From the NCBI GenBank assembly GCA_905221605.1, contig CAJNDS010002175.1, positions 521,402 through 585,401 on the forward strand: a DNA stretch of 64,000 nt, in the 5' to 3' direction. Below are positions 22,001-28,683 of the stretch, piece after piece. The notes under the pieces are model-generated. The model had not been told where the DNA came from and ran no database searches. It was given only the letters and a program-made list of their open reading frames with translations. How positions within the stretch are numbered: position 1 is the stretch's first letter; the number at the start of each line of letters is the position of its first letter. The position numbers were made by a program, and so were the translations under genes. This stretch comes from Symbiodinium natans. Its lineage: Eukaryota > Sar > Dinophyceae > Suessiales > Symbiodiniaceae.

Positions 22001-24648
22001 GTAGGGTGTAGGGTGTAGGGTGTAGGGTGTAGGGTGTAGGGTGTAGGGTGTAGGGTGTAGGGTGTAGGGTGTAGGGTGTAGGGTGTAGGGTGTAGGGTGT
22101 AGGGTGTAGGGTGTAGGTAGGAGGGTGTAGGGTGTAGGGTGTAGGATTTTAGGGTTTAGGGTTTAGGGTGTAGGAGGGTGTAGGGTGTAGGGTTTAGGGT
22201 TTAGGGTTTAGGGCGAGTGTCGGGTTCACTCAGATTGTTTTGGGACGCGCAAGACGAATTCCAGCTTTGGGGAGGTCAGATATTTTGGGGAGTAATTTGA
22301 GATTCAGAGTCGGGGTTTGGGACCATCTTGGGCTTCCTTGGGCTTGTTTGGGTTCGGGGTTTGGGGTTTTGGGTTGGCAACCAACACCAAGGGAGACAAT
22401 GACGAAGGAGGAGGAGGAGGAGGAGAAATGAAAGAGGATGAGTTGAACGCAGTGGTATGCATTCATGGAACCCCAAACCCTAAACCCCTAAACGCTAAGC
22501 CCGAAACCTCTACGCTTTAGGAGATGAGCTGTGCATTAATTATTCGAGTCGTCACTGGCACGCGCTTGCACCTTCTTCAAGAACATGGTGGTGGATAAGG
22601 GTCGGTTGCCCAGCAACCGAGGATTGAAAAGTGTGCCCTTTTCTTGCTTTAAGGGGTTTATAAGGGAACCTGAAAACCCCCCAGAAAAGGGAGTAAGGGC
22701 ACTAATTTCTGGGCATGCTAGCAGGCTTGCCCCCTCCGACCCTGATACCTGAAATTGGATTTCATCACACAGCTCGGTTTCAGTGGTTCAGGCAGGGGCG
22801 CAAACTCGAAGTAGCCGCCGAATCTTTGTTCGAGGGCTGCTTCCGCAAGCGGCTTTCGGCTCTGCTGGTGAGAGCTGCGCATTTCTGAGGCTTCAGGAGA
22901 TTAGGGCACCGCCATCGCAAGCACACTCGCAAACCATTCATGTGCTGGCGAAGGTCGCCTGAACCCATCTTCGTCCGTTGCCCGAGGTGGCGCCCCCGGC
23001 GCTGCAAGCATCACTCTTCGCTTTGAAGAGGCACGGTGCTGCGCGCCATGGCGCAAGTGAACATGGAGGTCTGAGGCGACAAGGCCTTGCAAGCCGAAGC
23101 AACAGCTTCACCATTGGGCAAGCAAGGGCTCTGCTTCCTTCTATGGGCAGTGCGTCACCGCGAAAGCATAGGTCAAGGATACCAGCAGACAGATCCAGAA
23201 GAGAGTGGGCCAGGCGCTTCGTCCAGGCTGCAGGCTTGCGACCTGGGTGGGCATCGGGTGTGCGTAGAATAGGGTGTATTTTGAGGGGGGGAGGGGGCTA
23301 TTCTAGCATATCTATAAAGGGACCCTGAGCGAATGCTCTTAGTAATTTTTCCGACCTCTATATTCTTACTGTTGGCTAGTAGGGAAGAAGGGAATGAAGG
23401 TTGAGGGCTTTAGTTCAAGGGATGCCTAGGGTTTTCAGGAGCTTGAAGCACCCAAAACTCAACTGCCAAGCCGTTTAAACCCTAAAACCTAAACCCTAAA
23501 CCCTAAGTCGTAAACCCTAAACCCTAAACCCTAAACCCTATACCCTATTCAGCCGCTTCGTCACGGCGTCGTCGATGTGCAAGATGAGGGTGAGAGCAGT
23601 AGCATCGAACATCATGCAACACAGCAATAAACCCCTCTGCCCCCCCGGAGAAATAAAGAGGAGTGACAATAAGCAGTATTACAACCAAAAGGCTAGAACA
23701 AACCCTACGAGTAATAAGTAGTATCAGAACCAAAAGACAAAAAACAAACCCTACAAACACCCGGACCTTCGACTCGCCTCAAGATCCGAACATTCAAAAC
23801 CCTTAACCGTTGCTGCGTCCTTCCGAGTGTCCGTGGCGGTCTTCGCCCACACCATGATCAAAGCTCCCACGCACACGACATACAGTCCTGAGGTTTAGCT
23901 TGGAGCCTAGGAAATGCAGGGCTGGCAGCCCAAACCTTATAAACCCCATTACACCCCGAAGCCCCTAAACTCAACCTAAATAAACTCTCCAAACCCCGGC
24001 ACACAGGCAGGGTTTGCGGTTTGGAGCCCCCCAAGGCCCCAAGCCCTAAACCCTGTAAACCCAAACCCCAAACCCCAAACCCCAAACCCCAAACCCCAAA
24101 CCCCAAACCCCAAACCCCAAACCCCAAACCCCAAACCCTAAACCCTAAACCCTAAACCCCAAACCCTAAACCCTAAACCCTAACGCAAGCCTTCGAACGG
24201 CATTGTTTCTTGTACTTTGGGCTTAGAGCTTCCAGGATTTTAGGGAGCTCGAGGGATACGAGGAGTGACCCTTCTAGAAGGAACCATCTTATGCTTCACA
24301 GTTTCAAGGGTTTAGAAGTCTAGATTGCCGTTTGAGGGTTTAAGGTCATATACCGAATCACCACCCCCCCCCCCCCCCCTCCCCAAAACAAAAAAACAAC
24401 TGTCCAAAAGCCCTAACCCTTATTAAACTGGAACGCAAACAAAAAAAGACTGTCCCTGAGCCCTAAACCTTATTTAACTGGAACGTCCCTTACCATCCCT
24501 ACGTACCATCCCTTGATGGACCCTCAACCCTCAACCCTAAACCCTACACCCGAAACCCTAAACCCTAAACCCTAAACCCTAAACCCTAAGTCCTCCGTCC
24601 CTTCAACTTCGATGGCTCCCAGCGTGGTCGCCAGTCCCACCATGGCGG
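1257..24648 (-). CDS. Large multi-exon coding region (one giant gene or a few collinear genes), 3' end at 1257
   Basis: About 50 short minus-strand exons between 24648 and 1257 translate without stops, have AG acceptors and GT or GC donors, and agree in phase at most junctions. The last exon closes with TGA at 1257-1259. Introns are loaded with TTTAGGG/CCCTAAA arrays and MITE-like elements. The protein has acidic, proline-rich and basic low-complexity parts plus ordered-looking stretches, but I recognise no family. Whether internal starts or stops split it cannot be decided here; unresolved junctions lie near 12.0-13.2, 20.0-20.6, 21.3-21.9 and 22.9-23.8 kb. Individual exons follow. Confidence 0.55.
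1320..2425. other. Last intron of region 1, repeat-rich, no gene seen
   Basis: Telomeric tracts on both strands, unique A/T-richer fragments and the GGGCCC-family element. A frame at 1805-2038 has no support as an exon. Confidence 0.6.
2057..2240. mobile_element. MITE-like element, GGTCCCTTGGTATGGGCCC family
   Basis: Left GGTCCCTTGGTATGGGCCCT, right GTAAGGGACCACCTTAAGGG; a TTTAGGG array sits in the middle. Related copies or halves near 138-240, 628-670, 6826-6920, 47868-48010 and 57771-57912. Confidence 0.6.
3319..3911 (-). CDS. Region 1 exons 3911-3812 and 3388-3319
   Basis: Exon 3911-3812 (acceptor ATGAG|G, donor GAA|GTGCTC) contains VGLERLYKDTLKIHNMDLGF and AEAHLIQASE. Exon 3388-3319 starts after CTTCTTAG with EPAAEAAETIVQPQVAVKAP and ends CCTG|GCTGAG, a GC donor giving the phase needed by the exon at 2568. 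The intron between them contains the CCGCCGACC-ended element at 3466-3808. Confidence 0.65.
3466..3808. mobile_element. CCGCCGACC-ended element, copy 1
   Basis: Starts GTCCGCCGACCCTGGCGG and ends with a 47-bp block containing GGTCGGCGGCTTGAGCCGG and GGCTCTTAAATTT that is identical at 28060-28108. It has a C-rich middle and lies in the intron between the exons at 3812 and 3388. Confidence 0.68.
4480..5425 (-). CDS. Region 1 exons 5425-5389, 4790-4719 and 4537-4480
   Basis: Exon 5425-5389 reads GFEPKPFAVGIH; exon 4790-4719 reads EPDSCPQTPIPQIELPHPLE and ends at a telomeric GTTTAGGG donor; exon 4537-4480 reads ETVEKLIAEDAFMPQCSI and ends at a GC donor (GCTTACC) in the phase required by the exon at 3911. 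The 5389 donor could be GC (kept here for phase) or the adjacent GTTTAGGG. Confidence 0.5.
4867..4990. mobile_element. Introner-like element, copy 4
   Basis: TACTACTATTTGCCTAAGAC on the left and TCATAAGCAAATTAGT on the right, with an A-rich loop. Lies within a region 1 intron. Confidence 0.58.
5670..6199 (-). CDS. Region 1 exons 6199-6113 and 5724-5670
   Basis: Exon 6199-6113 (acceptor AACCCAG|G) reads YILGFEALSPEERKRFRAWA then GAADMRCRG, and its GC donor (GCTTTACTATT) is the outer end of the inverted-repeat element at 5952-6112. Exon 5724-5670 reads GACEGEALSMSSEAPENS, ends at TCT|GTATC, and its acceptor lies just outside the MITE-like element at 5731-5829. Phases 2 and 0 agree. Confidence 0.62.
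5731..5829. mobile_element. MITE-like element, AAGGGTGCCC family, beside an exon
   Basis: TCCCAGTAACCAAGGC to CTACTGGGCATCCTAG. The acceptor of exon 5724-5670 lies 7 bp outside its left end, so it forms the 3' end of that intron. Confidence 0.65.
5952..6112 (-). mobile_element. Introner-like element, copy 3, with a G30 tract
   Basis: Arms CGCTTAAGAACCCC and TTCTTAAGCAAACAATAG; the loop includes 30 consecutive G (6059-6088). Its right end abuts the exon at 6113 and forms that exon's GC donor. Confidence 0.66.
6826..6920. mobile_element. MITE-like remnant, GGGCCC family
   Basis: ACGGCCCCTGAATATGGGCC and CCCAAGGGCCTATACTGCAG match the family left half. Confidence 0.45.
7034..7136 (+). repeat. 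(CCCTAAA)n array
   Basis: About 14 units, beginning of the intron after exon 7235-7160 on the coding strand. Confidence 0.94.
7160..7604 (-). CDS. Region 1 exons 7604-7530 and 7235-7160
   Basis: Exon 7604-7530 (CGCCCAG|GG) reads SMVDTLFPLAFLWGIPHIKL and ends AAGG|GTTTAGGG. Exon 7235-7160 reads CKSDRLERNAKAIWKPEQDP then ETHER and ends at a GC donor. The junction phases (1, then 2 into the exon at 6199) match. A second frame of the first exon is also open. Confidence 0.58.
8029..8675 (-). CDS. Region 1 exons 8675-8654, 8345-8272, 8186-8140, 8081-8029
   Basis: A 22-bp microexon (LEAAQIF, donor GTTTAGGG) joins in phase 1 to 8345-8272, which reads PARLDKLTDTQLDKLIVAHL then VQHA and ends GCG|GTTTTAG. 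Exon 8186-8140 contains AEQKKLNSSPC and ends GCA|GTAAAG. Exon 8081-8029 reads QLERLLAFAQDFDMPKA and ends TG|GTAGG. The helical LDKLTDTQLDKLIVAHL stretch is characteristic coding sequence. Borders of the last two exons are less certain. Confidence 0.6.
8370..8480 (+). repeat. (TTTAGGG)n array
   Basis: About 15 units just upstream (coding strand) of exon 8345-8272; the CCCTAAA array at 8213-8270 lies on its other side. Confidence 0.94.
8505..8602. mobile_element. Inverted-repeat element CCATGTACCTATAC
   Basis: CCATGTACCTATACGGTA on the left and TACCATAGGTACATGG on the right, with TTGGGCCC/GGGCCCAA inside. A related left end is at 5020-5046. Confidence 0.6.
9450..11991 (-). CDS. Region 1 exons 11991-11920, 11044-10994, 10173-10116, 9502-9450
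   Basis: Four exons join with matching phases: EPKPHKTMKTPLEALGSPCF (donor GTGGGG), KAPKSSVPHADPDSEPEA (donor GTGCCG), ESPEPKWTPSPVPADPTAS (acceptor TTTCAG|G, donor GTCTTAG) and EVATHTDEEAKDRLELG (donor GTCATG). The product is proline- and acid-rich, probably disordered. Introns of about 600-900 bp between them consist largely of CCCTAAA/TTTAGGG variants. Confidence 0.66.
9520..10108 (+). repeat. Repeat-only intron, inverted TTTAGGG and CCCTAAA blocks
   Basis: TTTAGGG array 9520-9632 and, facing it, a 370-bp CCCTAAA block 9735-10108 with many variants. Nothing else recognisable; it is the intron between exons 10116 and 9502. Confidence 0.9.
12371..12480 (-). CDS. Possible region 1 exon
   Basis: After the acceptor TTGCACAG near 12471 the minus strand reads FAGWLKEIPVERILFQHNPS, a coding-like stretch. 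A plus-strand frame (12371-12586) overlaps it. Phase to neighbours is not settled. Confidence 0.35.
12662..12895 (+). repeat. (TTTAGGG)n array with TTCAGGG variants
   Basis: About 17 perfect units, then diverged and TTCAGGG units. Confidence 0.93.
13189..13932 (-). CDS. Region 1 exons 13932-13782, 13590-13555, 13445-13371, 13313-13189
   Basis: The 151-bp exon 13932-13782 contains HDWLPLKRGRSAFAFVGLVE, SPQVGHFERPYLDEE and SISEFLWE and ends at a GC donor; it joins in phase 1 to TFTETRAEWEC (13590-13555), then in phase 1 to GQASQMPKRELRRGKAIEFV (13445-13371), then to 13313-13189, QLEAVSIKAVNVQYSEFETV and SGLNSRHTNFSQRRGRH. This is the most convincing ordered part of region 1. The 13371 donor was chosen as GC for phase; a second frame stays open there. 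Confidence 0.72.
14028..15117 (-). CDS. Region 1 exons 15117-15047, 14716-14676, 14367-14306, 14073-14028
   Basis: Exon 15117-15047 (GCTCAG|G) reads RKQMLLVLSKLGFSLELVDE; 14716-14676 reads PAAASQSPGWATE; 14367-14306 reads DESSASNNKRRKRTDRQELG, whose KRRKR cluster resembles a nuclear localisation signal; 14073-14028 reads GLRVKLATFPQDSYR. Phases 1, 0, 2 and 0 close on the next exon. Donors are GC, GC, GTGAGG and GTTCAGG. Confidence 0.72.
15349..16390 (-). CDS. Region 1 exons 16390-16311, 15720-15650, 15585-15482, 15391-15349
   Basis: Exon 16390-16311 contains NSRVHFKGCGEDEIMLTEKE; 15720-15650 reads LLGSRKSSFATVGGAFGMKG and ends at a telomeric GTTTAG donor; 15585-15482 begins KAASDGYWKPRGPRPG and ends with HFDDPALRRELFS; 15391-15349 reads RPVEKTILDCAAN. 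The third exon crosses G8-C-G11 on the coding strand, and its two halves are one base out of frame as sequenced, suggesting a homopolymer length error or polymorphism. Other junction phases agree. Confidence 0.66.
16060..16270 (+). repeat. Degenerate AGGGTTTTTT/AGGGTTTATAGGG array
   Basis: Units of 8-10 bp (TAGGGTTTTT, TAGGGTTTC, TAGGGTTTA) within the intron between 16311 and 15720. Confidence 0.8.
17152..18185 (-). CDS. Region 1 exons 18185-18096, 18058-18002, 17618-17562, 17179-17152
   Basis: Exon 18185-18096 reads RCRLPAFLRDLWKEFEKQQE; 18058-18002 reads FILSVRAMPSLKRPREDD; 17618-17562 reads DPRYGAPFKSSGSTYGPQ; 17179-17152 reads SLNLPSRTS and ends at GTTTTAGGG. All four join in phase 1, 1, 1 and 2 into the exon at 16390. 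The intron between the first two would be only 37 bp, so they may be one exon with an error or a very short intron. Confidence 0.58.
17760..17873. mobile_element. MITE-like element, TTGGGATGTTC termini, copy 1
   Basis: Inverted termini TTGGGATGTTCTCCC and GGGAGAACATCCCAA with inner inverted parts (TACTAGC/GCTAGTA; GGGATTATAG/CTATAATCCC) and a C12 loop. Nearly a perfect hairpin of 114 bp. Confidence 0.75.
18250..18348. mobile_element. MITE-like element with internal GGGGTATAAAGGGG
   Basis: Termini TTCCGAAAAAGGGGTTCCCT and CCCTATTTTGGGAA, centre TTTGGGGTATAAAGGGGGG. Related copies at 27107-27200 and 31027-31110. Confidence 0.65.
18543..19576 (-). CDS. Region 1 exons 19576-19531, 19195-19130, 18952-18899, 18717-18665, 18611-18543
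   Basis: In order: an acidic exon (RPEAEEE), FRPGVIPEEPNSPMNEESIS (ends AG|GTTTAGGG), GGEGFITGPLELPGDSW (donor GTAAAGT), TAHVHKLAARAALANQK, and MLHCYGFKTSRSWIWPFE (donor GTTTTGG). Phases agree across the series and into 18185. The 18899-18952 and 18665-18717 exons each have a second open frame; the one given is the phase-consistent reading. Confidence 0.6.
19590..20620. other. Intron sequence, weak exon hints only
   Basis: 19750-20090 is a degenerate GTTTAGGGG-like stretch; 20230-20470 holds short minus frames (FWVRLGASALFPLF) without good splice sites. Confidence 0.5.
20465..20608 (+). repeat. (CCCTAAA)n array
   Basis: Array directly following (coding strand) the exon that ends at 20628. 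Confidence 0.9.
20628..21970 (-). CDS. Region 1 exons 21970-21922, 21301-21244, 20689-20628
   Basis: Exon 21970-21922 (ATCTGCAG|G) reads ECWDAESDSEILQDHL; 21301-21244 reads DLSICEDGSPEDVSRPWAC; 20689-20628 reads TYRSNSQVAEASLPSFLGNA and ends GCT|GTTAG. The last two join in phase 1. The first does not match 21301 in phase, so at least one more small exon, perhaps near 21.65 kb, is missing. Confidence 0.56.
21015..21242 (+). repeat. (CCCTAAA)n array
   Basis: Starts at the donor of exon 21301-21244 and runs about 225 bp with few interruptions; start of that intron on the coding strand. Confidence 0.92.
21466..21586 (+). repeat. (TTTAGGG)n array
   Basis: Seventeen units facing the (CCCTAAA)n array at 21721-21882, forming an inverted pair around 21.6-21.7 kb. 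Confidence 0.94.
21721..21882 (+). repeat. (CCCTAAA)n array
   Basis: About 22 units in the opposite orientation to 21466-21586. Confidence 0.94.
21990..22150 (+). repeat. TGTAGGG tandem array
   Basis: About 20 copies of a 7-bp telomere-repeat variant, one interruption near 22116, then TTTAGGG units. It lies directly upstream (coding strand) of the exon at 21970. Confidence 0.9.
22607..22714. mobile_element. MITE-like element, AAGGGTGCCC family
   Basis: TGCCCAGCAACC to TTCTGGGCATGCTA with GTTTATAAGGGAACCTG inside. Confidence 0.6.
22938..23242 (-). CDS. Long open exon or exon cluster of region 1
   Basis: From the acceptor CACCCAG (23243) the minus strand stays open for about 100 codons to 22938: WTKRLAHSLLDLSAGILDLC, FRGDALPIEGSRALACP, MVKLLLRLARP. 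The next part, 22780-23007, has other open minus frames (RAESRLRKQPSNKDSAATSS), so internal GT donors such as CCAATG|GTGAAG probably split it. Plus-strand frames at 22978-23328 are also open because of high GC, so the strand rests on context. Confidence 0.45.
23544..23640 (-). CDS. Region 1 exon near 23.6 kb
   Basis: Two minus frames are open after the acceptor. MMFDATALTLILHIDDAVTK reads like ordered protein and ends at AGG|GTATAG. The alternative, GFIAVLHDVRCYCSHPHLAH, fits the phase of the exon at 23801. I cannot choose between them. Confidence 0.5.
23801..24648 (-). CDS. Region 1 exons 24648-24585, 24228-24191, 23887-23801
   Basis: AMVGLATTLGAIEVEGTEDL (ends GG|GTTTAG) joins in phase 2 to SKPKVQETMPFE (GC donor) and in phase 1 to LYVVCVGALIMVWAKTATDT then RKDAATVK (donor GTTTTG). 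LYVVCVGALIMVW is hydrophobic enough to be a membrane segment. Junction phases are fully consistent; the reading continues upstream beyond 24.65 kb. Confidence 0.66.
24054..24180 (+). repeat. CCCCAAA then CCCTAAA array
   Basis: Ten or more CCCCAAA units followed by CCCTAAA units, the start of the intron after exon 24228-24191. Confidence 0.88.
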
Positions 24649-25059
24649 CTCCAACGCGGGAAGGGTTTGGAGTTTAGGGTTTAGGGTTCAGGGTTTAGGG
24701 TTCAGGGTTTAGGGTTTAGGGTTTAGGGTTTAGGGTTCAGGGTTCAGGGTTCAGGGTTCAGGGTTTAGGGTTTAGGTTTTGGGGTTTAGAAGGTTCCTCT
24801 AGGGAGGGGAGACTATAGGAATTTCTAGGGTTTATAGGGGAGTGCAGGAAATATGGGGTTTATGAGGTTTATAAAGAGTATATGGGGGTTGTTTTGGGAT
24901 TTGGGGGCGGTGTTGGAGTGTTTTTGTTGGGATGGGCCGTCATCTCTTAGGTGATCCCTCAACCCTAAACCCTAACACCCTGAACCCTATTTTAGGGTTT
25001 AGGGTTTAGGGTTTAGGGTTTAGGGTTTAGGGTGATCCTGCAGTGTTTCTCATGGTTGC

Positions 25060-25300
25060 TCTTCGACTGCTTCTGCAGTGGTCTTGCGCTGCTTTTGGGG
25101 GCTTGGTAGCCCGGTAACCATACTATAATAAGGGCACACTTTTTGGGGGGGTTTTGCTATTTGATAAGGGAACCCATAACAAAAAAAAAGGTAAAGGGCA
25201 CCACTGGGCTACCAAGGGGGTCTACACCGGCAAAACCTTGGGTTCTACGAAGCTTCTATGGAGGATGATAGCGGCAACGAATCTTCGGCTGTACAAGAGA
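25060..25300 (-). CDS. Weak exon candidates between region 1 and the duplication
   Basis: Minus-strand stretches near 25060-25100 (QRKTTAEAVEEQP) and 25260-25285 (EDSLPLSSSIEAS) are short but look coding and follow AG acceptors. A MITE-like element lies between them. Phases were not resolved. Confidence 0.3.
25102..25216. mobile_element. MITE-like element with CTTGGTAGCCC ends
   Basis: CTTGGTAGCCC and GGGCTACCAAG are perfect terminal inverted repeats; the inside resembles the AAGGGTGCCC family. Partner at 44825-44932. Confidence 0.65.
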
Positions 25301-26057
25301 AACCCTAGACCCTAAACCCGAAACCCTAAACCCTAAACCTTAAACCTAGACCGCAAATTTGTGCAGATTCAGGAGGACGGCGTGCGAGGGTGTTTTTTGC
25401 TTCTCAAGCCTCGTTGGTGTGGACCCACTGGTGGACGCTATTACTCTCTTTGTGTCTATATGTGGAACTATCTATGGGGGGGTCATTGTCTGAGACGCCC
25501 CGAGTCCCGGATCTCTCTTGAGCTGCTCTCTTGAGCTCATTGAGTGCTGTTTGCCCCAAGAGCCTGCCCGAATTGAGCAGGCAAGGGCTATAGCACCACT
25601 TGGTTCAGTCTCTATGCAGGAGCAAGCCCACTTGCTGACTGCAACGAATTTCTGCCGCGAACTGTGCGTCAGCTGTCGGTTGATGTCACACATATGCGCT
25701 GCTCCGGCACTGGAAGAAACATCTCAGGGTAACAAGGATCCGGTCAAGAGAGTGGGGGCAATCTGGCAGGTAGCAACTGCAAAAAGAACTGCAAAAGTTG
25801 TTATACCGCTCAGTGCCTCTGCGGCGCATACCTGTGATGTGCAAGTTCATCGGCAACATTAAAGTAGCCAGCGGCGCATGTGCCTATAACAGAAGACGAG
25901 AAAACACCGCAATTCACGACAAGTTAGGAGAGCGTGTCAAGCCATGCACTCACTGTATAGGCATTGCACAGCGGCCACACAGCATCTCATTCAGGATGGG
26001 ATGGTCAGTGGAGTGGCTGAAGCTAAGGCTGTTTCTCGGATGTTGGTTCCCAACGGC

Positions 26058-27098
26058 TTACGAAGCGACCTGCAATGGTTCGATAAGATCCTTGAGTTTC
26101 TGAATGGACACTACAGCACCAAATGCGAATAAATACGCAAAGTACAAAGGCAACATGTCCGAAAAACAGCAAATACCGCCACCCTGTACACTGCAGCAGA
26201 CAAAAGTCAGAAGCGTCTCATGCAACATCAACATCACTGTAAAGAGCGCAGATAAAGCAAGTGCGTGGAATCTCGTTTCTGCTGCTTCCATCCTCAAAAG
26301 CGTTGTTGCGCCTCAACTCTGGACGTTCTCCGAAGCACACGACAGGAAACAAAGGGAGTCATTCCTGAGAGCACTGTGAGTGAACAACAACTGTGAGAGC
26401 CATGTTAAAAGGCAGAGTCGCGGCTTGAAAAAGCGCAGTAACAAAGGCAGCACTCACAGAACTGGCCAGATTTGTCATAAGGAAAGGAATCCAGGCAATG
26501 CCTATCTCGGGTGACCCCCAGCTATGAAATCAAGGCAGCTGGTGTAAACTTATCATTTTGGGTAGCCTCGCTAACTTCGGGTTTGTATGGGATGAGGTCG
26601 AATGAAGCTATGAAAATCCAGCCAATCAGAAGTGCGGACGGCTCTGTACCAAAGAAGGTGTTCATATCTCCAAGCGCATCAGATGAATCTGTTCTTGCTG
26701 ACGCCGACTTGCTCCACAAACTCTGTCCGGAACATCTCAAGATGTGTCAGGCCCTTGAAAGACTGATCCTTGTCCGCGGCCCACAGTGTAATGAGCACAT
26801 CCTTGCCACTTGGGTCGATCTTGTACTTGCAACGATCCACGGCCAGGTGCCCTGGCATCATCTCCGACCGAGCTGTCCAGACATGGCCTTCGTAGAAAGC
26901 AGCTCGGATGGAGAAGCTCATAGGCAAGAAGCTCACGTGCACGTCACGGAAGCTGGTTCCCGTGGGGCTGAAGTGCTGTGGTGTTATGCGAGCACGCACG
27001 CGTCCCGCATGCTTCGGCGATGTCGGCTTGGATACCTCGCTGGCCACGCTTCGTGCGACGCTGCGAGCTTTCGGGGGAACGCTCTCCGCCTGGTCCAT
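26058..27098 (-). CDS. Possible multi-exon membrane-protein segment, copy A
   Basis: Minus-strand frames near 26.50-26.38, 26.66-26.54 and 26.28-26.06 kb contain hydrophobic runs (GIAWIPFLMTNLASSVSAAF, SALLIGWIFIASFDLIPY, LPLYFAYLFAFGAVV), suggesting a multi-pass membrane protein spread over exons. A minus frame at 27098-26679 is open for 139 codons, but its differences from copy B are nearly all amino-acid changing, so another frame (GIQADIAEACGTRAC near 27030) may be the real one. Splicing was not solved and no family is claimed. The 309-residue plus-strand frame over the same DNA is probably a shadow. Confidence 0.33.
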
Positions 27099-27106
27099 TC
27101 AAGGGG

Positions 27107-27200
27107 GTTTCCCGAAATAGGGGTACCCTTTTTGGGGGTCCCTTTAAGGGGATTCTCTTCCATTTGGGGTATAAAAGGGGGTACCCCTATTCTGGGAAGT
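27107..27200. mobile_element. Element of the TATAAA-containing family in copy A
   Basis: TTTCCCGAAATAGGGGTACC to GGTACCCCTATTCTGGGAA. Present at the same site in copy B, so it was inserted before the duplication. Confidence 0.65.
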
Positions 27201-27608
27201 ACCCATTTATATGGATGGCTTGGCGATGTAAGGTTCAAATTATGGAGGGAGCCTGCTGCTTTGGAGGTATACACGGGGCCTTTCACCCCAAACCCTAAAC
27301 CGAAAACATCGCCCTATTTCTTGGAAACGCCCATGTCCTTCACGCTCATGATGTTCAGCTTGCTCGTCTCGTTCATCTTCTCTTGCCTAGGTTGGCTTTT
27401 CTCACCCTCTCCGCGATATTCCCAAATTGGAACCTCTTAGCCCACTGAGAGAAAAGAAATATCCAAAGGCCAAACCCTATACAGTAGCCTGCCCACGCAA
27501 ACGCAGAACCCAAGACCTTGAGATCACTAAACCCTAAACCCTAAACCCTAAACCCTAAACCCTAAACCCTAAACCCTAAACCCCATCAGGCCTAAACCCC
27601 CACAACCA

Positions 27609-27665
27609 AACCCAGTTGCTTGCCGCAGCTGGCACGAGCAATGCAGCCTCGGCCCGCACGCGCGT
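27609..27665 (-). CDS. Conserved small exon, copy A
   Basis: The minus frame GRGCIARASCGKQLG is conserved in copy B at about 31590-31655, where three residues are inserted by an in-frame 9-base change. That length pattern supports coding. Confidence 0.42.
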
Positions 27666-27728
27666 GGCACGGAATGGAGGGGTTTAGGGTTTAGGGTTTG
27701 GGGTTTAGGGTTTAGGGTTTAGGGTTTG

Positions 27729-28108
27729 GGGTCCGCCGACCTTGGCGGCGTGTTGGATGGGAAAAGGAGGTGAAAACCTCCCTCTTTCCCTCCTTACCCC
27801 CCAAAACCGGGGGCGGGGGGGGGGGGGGGGGTAGCGGGAACTCACGGACCATAGGCGGTTTCGCACAGGACATGGGGGTCCTGAGAACCCCCTTAGCGCC
27901 CCCCAACCCACCCCCCCCCCCCCTGCCCTCCCCACCCCCCCCCCCCCCCCTACCCGCCCTAGGTCCTGGTGCTACACCCCCCCCCCAACCTTTTCACAGA
28001 GGGCTCAAGCAAATCAACTTTTGGCATCCTTTGAGCTGACGAGCGCGTTTAAACCTTTCAACTATGCTCCAGCGGGGTCGGCGGCTTGAGCCGGAGGCTC
28101 TTAAATTT
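27729..28108. mobile_element. CCGCCGACC-ended element, copy 2, inserted in duplication copy A only
   Basis: Same ends as 3466-3808, with a C-rich interior (two poly-C/G tracts). Absent from the equivalent position of copy B, where only a TTTAGGG array is found. A right-end remnant is at 44548-44577. Confidence 0.68.
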
Positions 28109-28395
28109 AGGGTTTGGGGTTTGGGGTTTGGGGTTTAGGGTTTAGGGCTTAGGGTTTGGGGTTTAGGGTTTGGGGTTTGGGGTTTAGGGTTTAGGATTTA
28201 GGGTTTGGGGTTTAGGGTTTAGGGTTTGGGCACTTCAGATTTTGAAGCAAGCCAACGAGAAAAAGACTCTCTGCGAAAAGGGTTTAGGTTTTCTGTGTTC
28301 CACAAGGAACGTGTCCCCTTGTTGGCAAAATCCACTTCAACGAGCAACCCCCATATCCTTCGAAAGGGAGGGGGATCGGGGGTCGAATTGAATCA

Positions 28396-28683
28396 CCCAG
28401 AAGCTACCCGTCCACTGCTTTGCCTCCGATGGTGATGCATCACTTTGCTTGTCACTGTACGGAAAGTCGCATGAGTCGGCTTGTGACTCATCTTCACCTG
28501 GGGGGTTTACGAAAACAAGGGACCCCTAATATAAGATTCCCTTTTAATAAGGACTCCAGGAAGGTACCCCCCCCCCCCCCCCCCCCCCGAGTTTCGGAAA
28601 CCCCCCCCCACCTGCATCTGTGAACCAGTCGAAGATCTCCTTCAGCAGTTCGTCGAACTTTCGGGAGCGCCGTGGCATGGGGG
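28396..28683 (-). CDS. Exon pair in copy A
   Basis: Exon 28683-28612 reads RRSRKFDELLKEIFDWFTDA and ends GCAG|GTGGGG; it joins in phase 1 to 28497 downward, DESQADSCDFPYSDKQSDAS then SEAKQWTGSFWVIQFD. The intron holds a poly-G run (poly-C on the plus strand, 28567-28588). Both exons recur in copy B with intact frames. The 3' end of the second exon is uncertain. Confidence 0.6.

Noticed and set aside
21990-22150. CRISPR array
   Set aside because: The units are contiguous 7-mers without spacers.
26511-27440. 309-codon plus-strand frame, the longest in the window
   Set aside because: It lies opposite minus-strand frames in the duplicated unit, runs into MITE and CCCTAAA sequence at its end, is truncated by repeat differences in copy B, and has no splice or neighbour support.
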